Both the position numbers and the translations under genes were made by a program. Shown here piece by piece: positions 1-8,606 of a stretch of DNA of 64,000 bases (position 1 is the stretch's first letter; every line of letters starts with the position of its first letter). Below the pieces are notes generated by a model, which was not told where the DNA came from, did no database searches, and was given only the letters and a program-made list of their open reading frames with translations. This DNA is from an uncultured Thiohalocapsa sp. (GTDB lineage: Bacteria; Pseudomonadota; Gammaproteobacteria; Chromatiales; Chromatiaceae), in the NCBI RefSeq assembly GCF_913062725.1, contig NZ_CAJXWY010000001.1, forward strand, positions 59,742-123,741. Direction: 5' to 3'.

Positions 1-2
1 TG

Positions 3-122
3 ATGCGCCCCTTCGAAAAACTGATCCGCTCGGCGGTGCAGGACGGCGCCGAGCGAACCGTGCGCAACCTCAAGCGGTTGATCGAGACCGAATGCACGCC
101 GCCGGCGCCGCACTCGGCATGA
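3..122 (+). CDS. 3' end of an unidentified protein (partial)
   Basis: An open frame runs from the window edge to a TGA at 120-122. An ATG at position 3 would give only 39 residues, so this is more likely the C-terminal tail of a longer gene beginning outside the window. The tail is amphipathic and basic (LIRSAVQDGAERTVRNLKR) and ends in a Pro-rich stretch. No family is recognised. The gene is convergent with batD, and the 133 bases between the two stops hold no further gene that I can see. Confidence 0.35.
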   Translation: MRPFEKLIRSAVQDGAERTVRNLKRLIETECTPPAPHSA

Positions 123-255
123 GCGGGCGGGGGGCGTCGCCGACCCGGGCGTGCGCATGATCCCAACAACACCCCCTGGCCGGCGGACCCCTGGCCGGGC
201 GGCCTGGTGACCGTGCCGTGCAGGCGCACGGCTGACGCACCATGGCCCGCCACGC

Positions 256-2085
256 TTACGCGGTGGTGCTCTGCCCCGGGCCCCCGGCGCCGGCCGCCGA
301 TGCCGCTGCGCCGGCGCTCTTCAGTGCCGCCAGCCTGGCCGCCACCGGCCGCCTGGCCCAGGCGCCGTCATCCGGGCCGTAGAAGGTCTTGTCCAGCAGC
401 TTCAGGTCGTCGCTGAGCGGCGGCTCGAGCCGCAGCATCATCTGCGCCAGATTGCCCGGCGGGCGCCGCGGCCACATCGCCGCACCCCAGGCCAGCAGCG
501 CGGTGCGCGCCTCCACGGCGGCGGACCTGGCGTAGGCGTCGGCAACGGCGGCAACCAGCCCATCCGGGTCGGACGCGGCGGCCGGCGCCATCGCGTGCTC
601 GGCCGGCGGCTGCGGGCGTGTCGCGGCCTGATATTCCCGCCGCCGCCGCGCGCGACGCCGCAGCCGCCATAACACGGCGCCGACCAGACCCCCGATCAGA
701 CCCCCGATCAGACCCGGGCCCACGGCGAGCGCCGCAAGCGGCCTCCAGCCCGGGGCCGACCCGTCATCACCGGCGCCGGTGCGGGCTGGTGAGTCCGCCG
801 CCTCTTCGGCGGCCGCCGGCGCTTGCGCGGCGCCGGTGGCGCCTGGCGGATCCCGGCCCCAGCGGGCGGCGGGGCGGCGGTCAGCCGAGGCCAGTGGCGC
901 CACGGTCAGGGTCCAGTCCGGCACCTGCGCCGTGCGCGACCGGCGCTCCTGCGTGTCCCACCAGGCGATGGCCGGGCCCGGCAGGACATAGCCGCCCGGC
1001 TCTGCGGCGCTGATCAGCACGCGCTCGGTGCGATAGCCGACGATGCCCGTCGATGTGTGCTCGTTCCACAGGCGCGGCGGGTCGCGCTGCACGCGCAGCG
1101 GCGCGGGGATGCCCGGGGCGATGGCCGGCAGCCGCTCCGCGGGCAAGCCTTCGGCGCGCAGCATGAGCATCCGCTCCAAGCCCTGCCCGGGGGCGATGCG
1201 CACCTCGGTGGGGCCCCCTTCGGTGAGGGTCAGCGCGCGCGCCGGCAGCCAGGTCTCGGCGTCTTCGCCGGCGGGGATGGGTTGGACGGCGACGGTGAGC
1301 GGTGCAACGCGGTGGCGCACCGGCGCGCCGCCGGTGGGCTGCCAGGCATCGAAGCCGAGCCCGGTGATCGCCAGCTCGCCGGCGTGCGCCGGAAACAGCG
1401 AGAAGCGCGCCGACAGGATGTGCGCGCCGTCGGCGGCGGTGTTGCGGTTGGTGCCGAGGGGCAGCAGCTCGGCGCCGGCGATCTGCGGAGTCGGCAGATG
1501 CCCCTGCGGCGGCCCCGCCGGCGAGCGCACCCGCAGCGTGATGAGGAATTGCGCGCCGACGACGCCGGCGCGCGGGGTGATGTCGGCGTCGAGGGTGATG
1601 GGCTGCGGCGGGGTGTCCGCCGCCGATGGTGCGGCCTCGGCGGGGGCCGGCAGCAGGCGCGCATCCGCGCTGGTGGCGGCGGCGACGGTGAGCGACAGCG
1701 CGGAGGTGCGCGCGGCATCGATGGTGAGCGGCGGCACCGTGAGCTGCCCGCTGCGCCGGGGCAGCAGGGTCAGGATCAGCGCGTGGCGCTCGCGTCGGCG
1801 GCCGTTCACCGTGCTCACGGTCTGCGCCTGGCGGCGGTCGATGATCTGGAAGTCCGCCGCCAGCGCACTGAGGTCCGGCGCCGCCGGCAGCGGCGCGTCG
1901 CTGGTCAGGGTCAGCGTCACCGGCTCGCCGGCGGCCAGGCGCGCCTTGCCGAGCTGTGCCTGCAGCTCGGCGGCGGCGGGTGCTGCGGCCAGCCACAGCC
2001 ACAGCGGCCACAGCCGGATCAGCGCCGCCATTGGCGCCCGCGACGCGCCGCCCCGCCGCCGCGGGCCGCCGCCGGGCGGGCTCAT
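256..2085 (-). CDS. batD: BatD-like oxygen tolerance protein
   Basis: This is a 609-residue membrane-anchored protein of the BatD family (aerotolerance operon of Bacteroides and many proteobacteria). Members are a periplasmic beta-rich domain on a single late membrane span. A hydrophobic signal segment (LWPLWLWLAAAPAAA) lies near residues 24-38. The extracytoplasmic part carries repeated beta-sandwich stretches, and a glycine-rich span (GLIGGLIGGLVGAVLW) is followed by a basic stop-transfer tail and a cytoplasmic domain. The ATG at 2085 overlaps the bciB stop as ATGA. An internal ATG at 2031, right before the signal segment, is an alternative start. The usual BatA/B/C partners are not in the window. 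The glycine-rich span is encoded by a 12-base tandem repeat near 681-716. Confidence 0.75.
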   Translation of the reverse strand: MSPPGGGPRRRGGASRAPMAALIRLWPLWLWLAAAPAAAELQAQLGKARLAAGEPVTLTLTSDAPLPAAPDLSALAADFQIIDRRQAQTVSTVNGRRRERHALILTLLPRRSGQLTVPPLTIDAARTSALSLTVAAATSADARLLPAPAEAAPSAADTPPQPITLDADITPRAGVVGAQFLITLRVRSPAGPPQGHLPTPQIAGAELLPLGTNRNTAADGAHILSARFSLFPAHAGELAITGLGFDAWQPTGGAPVRHRVAPLTVAVQPIPAGEDAETWLPARALTLTEGGPTEVRIAPGQGLERMLMLRAEGLPAERLPAIAPGIPAPLRVQRDPPRLWNEHTSTGIVGYRTERVLISAAEPGGYVLPGPAIAWWDTQERRSRTAQVPDWTLTVAPLASADRRPAARWGRDPPGATGAAQAPAAAEEAADSPARTGAGDDGSAPGWRPLAALAVGPGLIGGLIGGLVGAVLWRLRRRARRRREYQAATRPQPPAEHAMAPAAASDPDGLVAAVADAYARSAAVEARTALLAWGAAMWPRRPPGNLAQMMLRLEPPLSDDLKLLDKTFYGPDDGAWARRPVAARLAALKSAGAAASAAGAGGPGQSTTA

Positions 2086-3398
2086 GGCCGCTTGGTCCGC
2101 CGGCTCGTGGTCGGCGGCCAGACCCCTTCGCCGAGGGCGTCGCGATTGGCCTCGTCGTAGGGGGCCAGCGCGCGATAGACGAACGTCGGCACGATGCGGG
2201 GCTCGAAGCGCCGGAAGCGGCTGCGCACGTGGTGCAGGTTGCGCAGCAGCTTCATGTCGATGATCGCCCGCGCGAACTCCAGGCCGCGGGGGCCGCGGTT
2301 GCGTTGCAGCCAGGCGATGAGCCGGCGCACGGGCTTGGGCGGCTTGCCGGGCGGTTTGGCCAGCATCTGGATGAAGCGCGGCACGCCGCGGCTGCGGTCG
2401 CCGGCGCTGGTCAGCTTGGTGGTCTCCAGATCGTCGCGGAGCAGCTCCAGCAGCGCGGCGCCGCGGTCGGTGCGCACCAGCACCCATTGCCACCCGAGGC
2501 GGGCGCCCATGTAGCCGATGGTGATATCGGCCAGGGTGTTGGCATAGTCGAAGCACGAGAGACAGGCGGAGGGGAAGATGTCTTCCAGCTTGTCCATGGG
2601 AAAGTCGATGTAGTTCAGGCGCTCGGTCGTACCGTCTTCGTGGCGCATGTGCAGGCTGTAGTCCTGCATGAACTCGTAGTGGACGATGGTGTCGGGGGAG
2701 CGTGATACCTGCGCCAGGAAGTGGGTCAGATCGGGGTAGGTGACATTGTCCGAGCAGGGGATGCCGATAACGTCCAGGCGCTCGAGGCCGAGCTTGTCTT
2801 CGGCCGCCCGCAACATGTGCACCTGACAGCCGGTGCCGATGACCGCGAGACGGCGGACGCCGGCGGCGCGCACGGTATCCAGTAAACCCAGGCTCGGCGC
2901 CAGGCAGGGCTTGTTGCCGGCCGTCGCCCGCACCTCGGCGGGGGTGCGCGCCAGCACGGGCTGCGGTGCAAAGCGCGTACCGGGCACGGTGCCCACCGTG
3001 ATGACCGCATCCACCTCGCCCCGCTCCAGCAGCCGGGCGGCGAGGGTGGTCACCATGCCGGACCACTGCGCACCCGCCACCGGTTGGCGCAGGCGCGCCG
3101 CCAGCATCTGCTGAAACACGCCGAACTGCAGCTCATCGCCGTCGCGGCGGTTGCGTCCGAACAGGCGCCACTCGATCTCTTCGCTGCGGTTGCGCACGAA
3201 CACACAGGCCTGGGCCATGTCGGGCTTCAGCCAGGTATCGCAGAGGCCGCAATCGCTGCAGAGATTCGGGCGCCCCGCGAGACGCGCATCACGCGAGAGC
3301 AGGGTGCTCTGGCGCAGCCCCTTGGACGGACCGCCGACGGTTTGCGGGTCGGACGCGATGTCCGACGGGGAAGCGGCGCTGGGCGGGTCTTGGGGCAT
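2082..3398 (-). CDS. bciB: BciB-type ferredoxin-dependent 8-vinyl reductase (FrhB/HCAR family)
   Basis: This 438-residue iron-sulfur flavoprotein belongs to the FrhB/FdhB beta-subunit family. It matches the BciB / 7-hydroxymethyl-chlorophyll reductase branch rather than true F420 hydrogenases. Visible marks are CSDCGLC near residue 50, AQWSGMVTTLA, GTGCQVHMLR, the stretch HYEFMQDY, and SCLSCFDYAN followed by LADITIGYMGA. As far as I remember these are characteristic of the chlorophyll-type branch. BciB reduces the C8 vinyl group of divinyl (proto)chlorophyllide with reduced ferredoxin. The ATG at 3398 is chosen because longer in-frame starts would run into the divergent psiE gene. The stop overlaps the batD start. 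The substrate is inferred from the family branch; other phototrophy genes are not visible here. Confidence 0.75.
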   Translation of the reverse strand: MPQDPPSAASPSDIASDPQTVGGPSKGLRQSTLLSRDARLAGRPNLCSDCGLCDTWLKPDMAQACVFVRNRSEEIEWRLFGRNRRDGDELQFGVFQQMLAARLRQPVAGAQWSGMVTTLAARLLERGEVDAVITVGTVPGTRFAPQPVLARTPAEVRATAGNKPCLAPSLGLLDTVRAAGVRRLAVIGTGCQVHMLRAAEDKLGLERLDVIGIPCSDNVTYPDLTHFLAQVSRSPDTIVHYEFMQDYSLHMRHEDGTTERLNYIDFPMDKLEDIFPSACLSCFDYANTLADITIGYMGARLGWQWVLVRTDRGAALLELLRDDLETTKLTSAGDRSRGVPRFIQMLAKPPGKPPKPVRRLIAWLQRNRGPRGLEFARAIIDMKLLRNLHHVRSRFRRFEPRIVPTFVYRALAPYDEANRDALGEGVWPPTTSRRTKRP

Positions 3399-3555
3399 GG
3401 GCGGCGGGCTCTTGGATGGGCGTTGGCGGGGGGTGCGGGGCCGCTCCGGCGGGCTGGGCTGCGCGAGCCGCCCCACCCGGGCACTGTAAACCGAAACCGC
3501 CAGCGTCGGAACCGGGCATGGTGTCATCGGTGCCAACGGCGCTATCATCCGCGCC

Positions 3556-3990
3556 ATGATGACGAAAGAACAGCAAGACACCCAGCGCCGGCTCATCACC
3601 GTCGGTGATCGCAGCATCTATGCCCTCGAGGTGCTCGGCTTGTTGCTCATCACCATCGCCACCGTCATCGCCGCCGCCCAGGAGGTGGCGAAGATGGTGC
3701 AAGTCCTCGAAGTCACCCTCGCGGACCTGCTGCTGCTGTTCATCTACCTGGAAGTGCTGACCATGGTGGGCATTTATCTGCGCTCCGGCGCCCTGCCGGT
3801 GCGCATGCCCCTGTACATCGCCATCGTCGCCCTGGCCCGACACCTCATCCTGGACATGAAATCCATGTCCGAGATCGCGCTGATCGCAACCGCCGTGGCG
3901 ATTCTGATCATCGCCGGCGCGGTGCTGTTGCTGCGGTTCGGGCATTTCCGCTTCCCTTATCATGAGGGCCGAGAAGCCCGCGACGACTGA
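3556..3990 (+). CDS. psiE: PsiE-family inner membrane protein
   Basis: This 144-residue protein is almost entirely hydrophobic, with four predicted membrane spans (about residues 25-45, 57-75, 83-100 and 110-130). It fits the phosphate-starvation-inducible PsiE family, whose function is not established. The motif pattern LLLLFIYLEVLTMVGIYL followed by R and P residues and an LDMK segment is typical of the family. It is divergent from bciB, with 157 bases between the starts. A Pho box was not recognised in that gap, so phosphate control is not shown by the sequence. Confidence 0.7.
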   Translation: MMTKEQQDTQRRLITVGDRSIYALEVLGLLLITIATVIAAAQEVAKMVQVLEVTLADLLLLFIYLEVLTMVGIYLRSGALPVRMPLYIAIVALARHLILDMKSMSEIALIATAVAILIIAGAVLLLRFGHFRFPYHEGREARDD

Positions 3991-4158
3991 GCCCGCTCGC
4001 CGTCGGGACCGGGTCGATGTCGCGCTGAACGCCGCCCAGGGGCGGCTGCGCCCCGGGGCCGGTGGCGAGACACCGGCGGCGCTTGGGCAGTGCGGGCGCC
4101 TGCATGACGGGCCGCCGCAGGGTGCAGATCGTTCTCCCGAGCCCATATCTTCGGCGAC

Positions 4159-4317
4159 ATGAGCAACCTTGACCCGCAGCCCCGCAACCACCGCGATGCC
4201 CGCCCGCCGCACACCGCGGAGCCGCCGCCCCCGCGTCTCGGCCGCCGGGTGTTGGGCTGGACGTTGATGACATGCAGTCTCGGGCTGGTGTCCTGCCAGT
4301 CCCTGTTCGTGCTATGA
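4159..4317 (+). CDS. Small single-span hydrophobic protein
   Basis: This is a 52-residue open frame from an ATG at 4159. The N-terminal half is Pro/Arg/His-rich and the C-terminal half is one hydrophobic segment containing a lipobox-like LVSC. Cleavage there would leave only seven residues, so lipoprotein processing is doubtful. Its stop overlaps the start of the following XpaC-like gene by four bases (ATGA), the same arrangement as several real gene pairs in this window. No strong Shine-Dalgarno sequence precedes it. It could instead be a leader that couples translation to the next gene. Confidence 0.35.
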   Translation: MSNLDPQPRNHRDARPPHTAEPPPPRLGRRVLGWTLMTCSLGLVSCQSLFVL

Positions 4318-5303
4318 GCGAAGAGCGCCAAGGCCAAGCCGGCACCGAGCCCGGGCAGGCGTCCGGTCCCGGACGCGACCTCGGTCGCCTGCTGAGCAAG
4401 GTGGCCGAGCTGGATCTGCATCTCAATCTGCCCGCCGCCGGCCCCAAGGGCACCTTGCCCGCTCGGGCACGCCGGGCGGCCGCCGGGCGGGCGGGCGCAC
4501 GCGGGCGCCGGCGCCCGGGTGTCTTCGGCCTGTGGCTGTTATCGGCGCCGCTGCTGTGCTCAGCGGTCATCGCCCTGGCGGTGGGGCGCCTCGGCGGTTT
4601 CGCCGGCGACGCCCTGGCCTGGGGCCTCATCGCCCTGGGCGCCCTGCTGACGCGCCGCAGCGCAGACGACACCGCCGCGCCGCAGCAACGCTTCTCGCGG
4701 CGGCTGCGCCTGCCGCGCAAGCACCTCGGCGGACTCGCGGTGGCCGCCGGCGTCACCGTCGCCGCCGTGCTGCGCGCGGGCCACACCTGGCCGGTGGGCA
4801 TCGCCTTCGGCGCGCTGGCGGCGCTGGCCTTCCATCTCATCTACCGCTTCGAGCCGCCGCCGGGCCGGGCGCAGCTCAGCGCCGGCGACCGTGAATCCCG
4901 CCAGGTGGCCGCGGCGCTGGCGGAAGCCGAGCAGCGGCTCATCACCATCGAGCGCGCCGCCGGCGCCGTCGGCAACGCCGAACTCGAGGCGCGGCTGGGG
5001 CGCATCGCCGCCGAGGGCCGCGGCATTCTGGCGCAGATCGCCGAGCGGCCGTCCGACCTGCGCCGGGCACGGCGCTTCCTGACGGTGTTCCTCGAAGGCG
5101 CCGAGCAGGTCTCCGATGGCTATGTCCGCACCCACCGCCACAGCGACACGCCGGAGCTCACCCAAAACTTCCGCAGCGTGCTCGAGACCATCGAGGCGCA
5201 GTTCCGCCACCAGCGCCGGCGCCTGCAACAGGCCGACGTCATGGACCTGGACGTGCAGATCGAGGTGCTGAAGAAACAGCTGGAGCAGGAAGGCATCCGC
5301 TGA
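4314..5303 (+). CDS. XpaC-like membrane protein (5-bromo-4-chloroindolyl phosphate hydrolysis family)
   Basis: This is a 329-residue protein. A basic Pro/Arg-rich N-terminus is followed by hydrophobic segments at about 77-112 and 143-175, then a long charged helical domain. The end resembles the XpaC/TelA-associated family (QADVMDLDVQIEVLKKQLEQE). XpaC proteins usually sit beside a TelA-type toxic-anion resistance protein, but none is seen here. The tail is rich in heptad-like Leu/Ala and probably forms a coiled coil. The family name does not define a physiological function. The start at 4314 overlaps the upstream small frame. Confidence 0.6.
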   Translation: MSEERQGQAGTEPGQASGPGRDLGRLLSKVAELDLHLNLPAAGPKGTLPARARRAAAGRAGARGRRRPGVFGLWLLSAPLLCSAVIALAVGRLGGFAGDALAWGLIALGALLTRRSADDTAAPQQRFSRRLRLPRKHLGGLAVAAGVTVAAVLRAGHTWPVGIAFGALAALAFHLIYRFEPPPGRAQLSAGDRESRQVAAALAEAEQRLITIERAAGAVGNAELEARLGRIAAEGRGILAQIAERPSDLRRARRFLTVFLEGAEQVSDGYVRTHRHSDTPELTQNFRSVLETIEAQFRHQRRRLQQADVMDLDVQIEVLKKQLEQEGIR

Positions 5304-5313
5304 GCGCCCGCGA

Positions 5314-6864
5314 CTATTCCGTCGCCGCCGGCTTGGAGGCATTGATGGCCCGCTTGAAGCACCAGTCCCTGATGGCCTTGATCTGCTCCACCATGGTCCG
5401 CGACAACGCAATGGTGGCGACGATGTTGCTCACCACATCGCGCTCGTTGAACGGCCGGCCCTCCTGGTAGGCGTCGATGCGGGCGGACTTCACCGCCTGC
5501 TCGATTTCGGCGCCGCTCCATTCCCGGGTGCTGGCGGCGAGATAGCCCAGATCGAACGCCCCCGGGTCGCCGCCGTTGGCCTGGATGTGGAGCCGGAAGA
5601 TCTCGCGGCGCTCGTCCTGATGGGGCAGATCCAGGAAGAACAACTGGTCGAAGCGCCCCTTGCGCATCAGCTCCGCCGGCAGGGCCTGGATGCGGTTCGC
5701 GGTGGCGGCGACGAACACGCGCGGGTTCTTCTCCTGCAGCCAGGTGAGGAAGCTGGAGAAGATGTTCACATTGCCGGCGCCGTGGGCACCGCCGCCGCCG
5801 TGGTCGTCGTAGCCGAAGGCGTTCTCGATCTCGTCCACCCAAAGCACCACCGGAGCCACGTCCTCGGCCATGCGCGTGGCCTGCTCGAAGGCGTACTCCG
5901 GCGTGCCGAAGCTGCCCGAGAGCACCAGACTCATATCCATGCGCACCAGCGGCAGTTGCCAGGCCGCGGCGATGGCCTTGGCCGCCATGCTCTTGCCGCA
6001 GCCCGAAATGCCCATGAACAGCACGCCGCGCGGGAGCGGAATGCCCGCCTCGTAGGCCTGCTCCGAGAACAGATCGGCGCGCTTGGTCACCCATGCCTTC
6101 AGATTCTCCAGGCCGCCGATGGCGTCGAGGCTGCGCTGGGGCGGGTAGAAGCGCAGGCAGCTCTCCTTGCGCAGCAGCTGGGATTTCTCCTCCTGGATCT
6201 CGGCGAGTGTGGCGTCCAGCGCCACCGGCGCGCCCCGAAACAACCGCGCCTGCAGGTGCATGACCTCGTTCAGCGACAGCCCACGCATCGCCGCCGCGTA
6301 GCGATACAGATCCGCCCGCGGCGTATCGCCGGTGTTGGGCGCCGCGGCCAGGGCCTCGACGATCTCCTCCTCGGCGGGGAGGTCCATATCGATGAGGAAC
6401 AGCTCTTTTTTGAGAATCTCCGGCAGGAGCAGCTGCGGATAACTGAAGAACACATGGATGCTGCGGTGCTCGAGGCGGTAGTAGAGATCCCGCACCGCGC
6501 GCACCAGCGCCGGATTCGCCTCGAACCAGGCGGGCAGATCCTTCATCAGATACAAGGCCGGCTGCTCGGACCCGGCGATGGCCCGCAGCGCCGCGACGGG
6601 GTCGCGCAGATCGCCGTCGCCGGCGGCATCGGCGACCGCCGCCAGCGCCGTCTCCGCCGCGTCGCCGTCGCCGTCGCCGGCGCGGAAGCCCTCGGTGGCG
6701 CTCCAGACGATGAGCGTACCGGCGCCGTTGTAGTAGCTCCTGGCCACCGAGCGCAGCAGATGCTCGAGGCGCGCTTCCTCCCAGCCGATGACATAGAACA
6801 GGGGATAGCGGGAGCGCAGCCCGCGCGAGATCTTCTGCACGGTCTGACGGTTGAGGACGGCCAT
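5314..6864 (-). CDS. Ycf46-type AAA+ ATPase
   Basis: This 516-residue protein has an N-terminal alpha/beta domain (about 1-210) and a C-terminal AAA+ module. Walker A is GISGCGKS, Walker B is VVLWVDEIE, and a sensor-like [10 protein letters not shown] and an arginine-finger region MRKGRFDQ are present. The paired phrases [19 protein letters not shown] at the N-terminus and [13 protein letters not shown] before Walker A match Ycf46 proteins of cyanobacteria and plastids, with homologues in proteobacteria. A His/Gly-rich loop ([13 protein letters not shown]) follows Walker B. The start is the ATG at 6864 (MAVLNRQ). It is convergent with the XpaC-like gene and divergent from dapB. The substrate is unknown. 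Confidence 0.7.
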   Translation of the reverse strand: MAVLNRQTVQKISRGLRSRYPLFYVIGWEEARLEHLLRSVARSYYNGAGTLIVWSATEGFRAGDGDGDAAETALAAVADAAGDGDLRDPVAALRAIAGSEQPALYLMKDLPAWFEANPALVRAVRDLYYRLEHRSIHVFFSYPQLLLPEILKKELFLIDMDLPAEEEIVEALAAAPNTGDTPRADLYRYAAAMRGLSLNEVMHLQARLFRGAPVALDATLAEIQEEKSQLLRKESCLRFYPPQRSLDAIGGLENLKAWVTKRADLFSEQAYEAGIPLPRGVLFMGISGCGKSMAAKAIAAAWQLPLVRMDMSLVLSGSFGTPEYAFEQATRMAEDVAPVVLWVDEIENAFGYDDHGGGGAHGAGNVNIFSSFLTWLQEKNPRVFVAATANRIQALPAELMRKGRFDQLFFLDLPHQDERREIFRLHIQANGGDPGAFDLGYLAASTREWSGAEIEQAVKSARIDAYQEGRPFNERDVVSNIVATIALSRTMVEQIKAIRDWCFKRAINASKPAATE

Positions 6865-7053
6865 GGACGTGACTGCAATTGCTGTTGTCGACGGATTGGC
6901 GCCCGAGCCTACGCCCCGGCCGCCGGCGCGTCCAGCCGTGTCGCGACGCGCGGCGCCGTACCATCCGGTGGGCTGCGCTGGCGCATCGCGCCCCGCCGCG
7001 GGCTCGGGTATGGTTGCGCCGAGAGCAAAGCGATAGAACTGAGACTGAGGTAG

Positions 7054-7878
<825 letters not shown>

Positions 7879-7996
7879 CCGCGCACCGCCGCCGCCGGCC
7901 CCGCGCGCCCGACGTGCTCAAGCCGCGGCGCAAGACCCTACGGCGGCCAGGAGAACCAGAGCGTCGCGGCAGGCTGATGCCAGTCGCGCCAGCGCA

Positions 7997-8143
7997 GCCC
8001 TCAGCAGGGCGGGTCTTCGCCCTCTCGGCGTTGGTGGCCACATCCAGACTGACAGAGTGGTGCGCAGGCAAGAGACGCTCCAGCAGGGATGTCCTGCCGA
8101 CCTGGCGCGGGCCGGTCAGCACCAGCACGGGATGCGGCGCGGG
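7997..8143 (-). pseudogene. Truncated N-terminal fragment of a DUF4143-type ATPase
   Basis: Directly after the holC stop, the minus strand encodes PHPVLVLTGPRQVGRTSLLERL and then SVSLDVATNAERA, ending in TRPAE near 8000. This is the Walker A region of the AAA_14/DUF4143 ATPases, and an intact relative is encoded at 29227-30456 (LLLTGPRQVGKTTLLEH). The expected Walker B segment does not follow in any frame. The rest of the gap to dapB shows nothing recognisable. I read it as a gene remnant. A GTG at 8128 could still start a short product. Confidence 0.6.
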
Positions 8144-8572
8144 TCAGCGTACCTCGTGGTGCTTGAGGTCGTAGCCGCAGTCGCTGTAGTACTTCCAGCG
8201 CTGGCGTCCGGCCCGCAGGATGCTCGGGTCGCGGTCCAGCGGCTCGCACAGGCGCTCGAAGCGGCCGAAGAATTCCGGCACCTCTGCGCCCAGGTTGATG
8301 AGTACCTGATCTTCGTCGGCGGGCTCGCCGTTGGTGCTGATGAGCAGGGGCGTGTAGCGGGGGTTGGTCTCGCCCACCAGGCCGTGGGGCAGGAAGCTGC
8401 CGTCGCGAAAGGTCCACAGCAGGCGATCGAGCCGCCGGGCGAGATCCATGTCGGGGCAGTGGACCAGCACCCGGCGGCCCTCGCCGTAGGCGCGCTCGGC
8501 AATGCGGCAGGTGAGGCCGAGGCGGTCGCCGCGGGCGCCGTCGGCGAGCACGTAGAAATCCACCCGGGTCAT
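8144..8572 (-). CDS. holC: DNA polymerase III chi subunit
   Basis: This 142-residue protein matches HolC, which links the clamp loader (through psi) to SSB. Typical features are VDFYVLADG at the N-terminus, RRVLVHCPDMDLARRLDRLLW, the SFLPHG loop, and a C-terminal RWKYYSDCGYDLKHHE. It lies 34 bases downstream of pepA on the same strand, the usual pepA-holC order of gammaproteobacteria. Translation ends at 8144, immediately before the ATPase fragment. The valS that often follows holC is missing here. Confidence 0.9.
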   Translation of the reverse strand: MTRVDFYVLADGARGDRLGLTCRIAERAYGEGRRVLVHCPDMDLARRLDRLLWTFRDGSFLPHGLVGETNPRYTPLLISTNGEPADEDQVLINLGAEVPEFFGRFERLCEPLDRDPSILRAGRQRWKYYSDCGYDLKHHEVR

Positions 8573-8606
8573 GGCGCGGTCGCCGGCGGTCCGTTGCGGG
8601 TCGTTC

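Noticed and set aside
823..2160. Long plus-strand frame over batD
   Set aside because: It is Gly/Arg-rich shadow coding caused by high GC; batD has a signal peptide, span and family match.
2086..3066. In-frame upstream extension of batD
   Set aside because: It is the antisense-of-frame reading of bciB, is Arg/His/Pro-rich and has no signal of its own; batD starts at 2085 or 2031.
2082..3398. Coenzyme F420 hydrogenase beta subunit
   Set aside because: The family name is correct only broadly; the motifs match the BciB/HCAR branch and no F420 system is visible.
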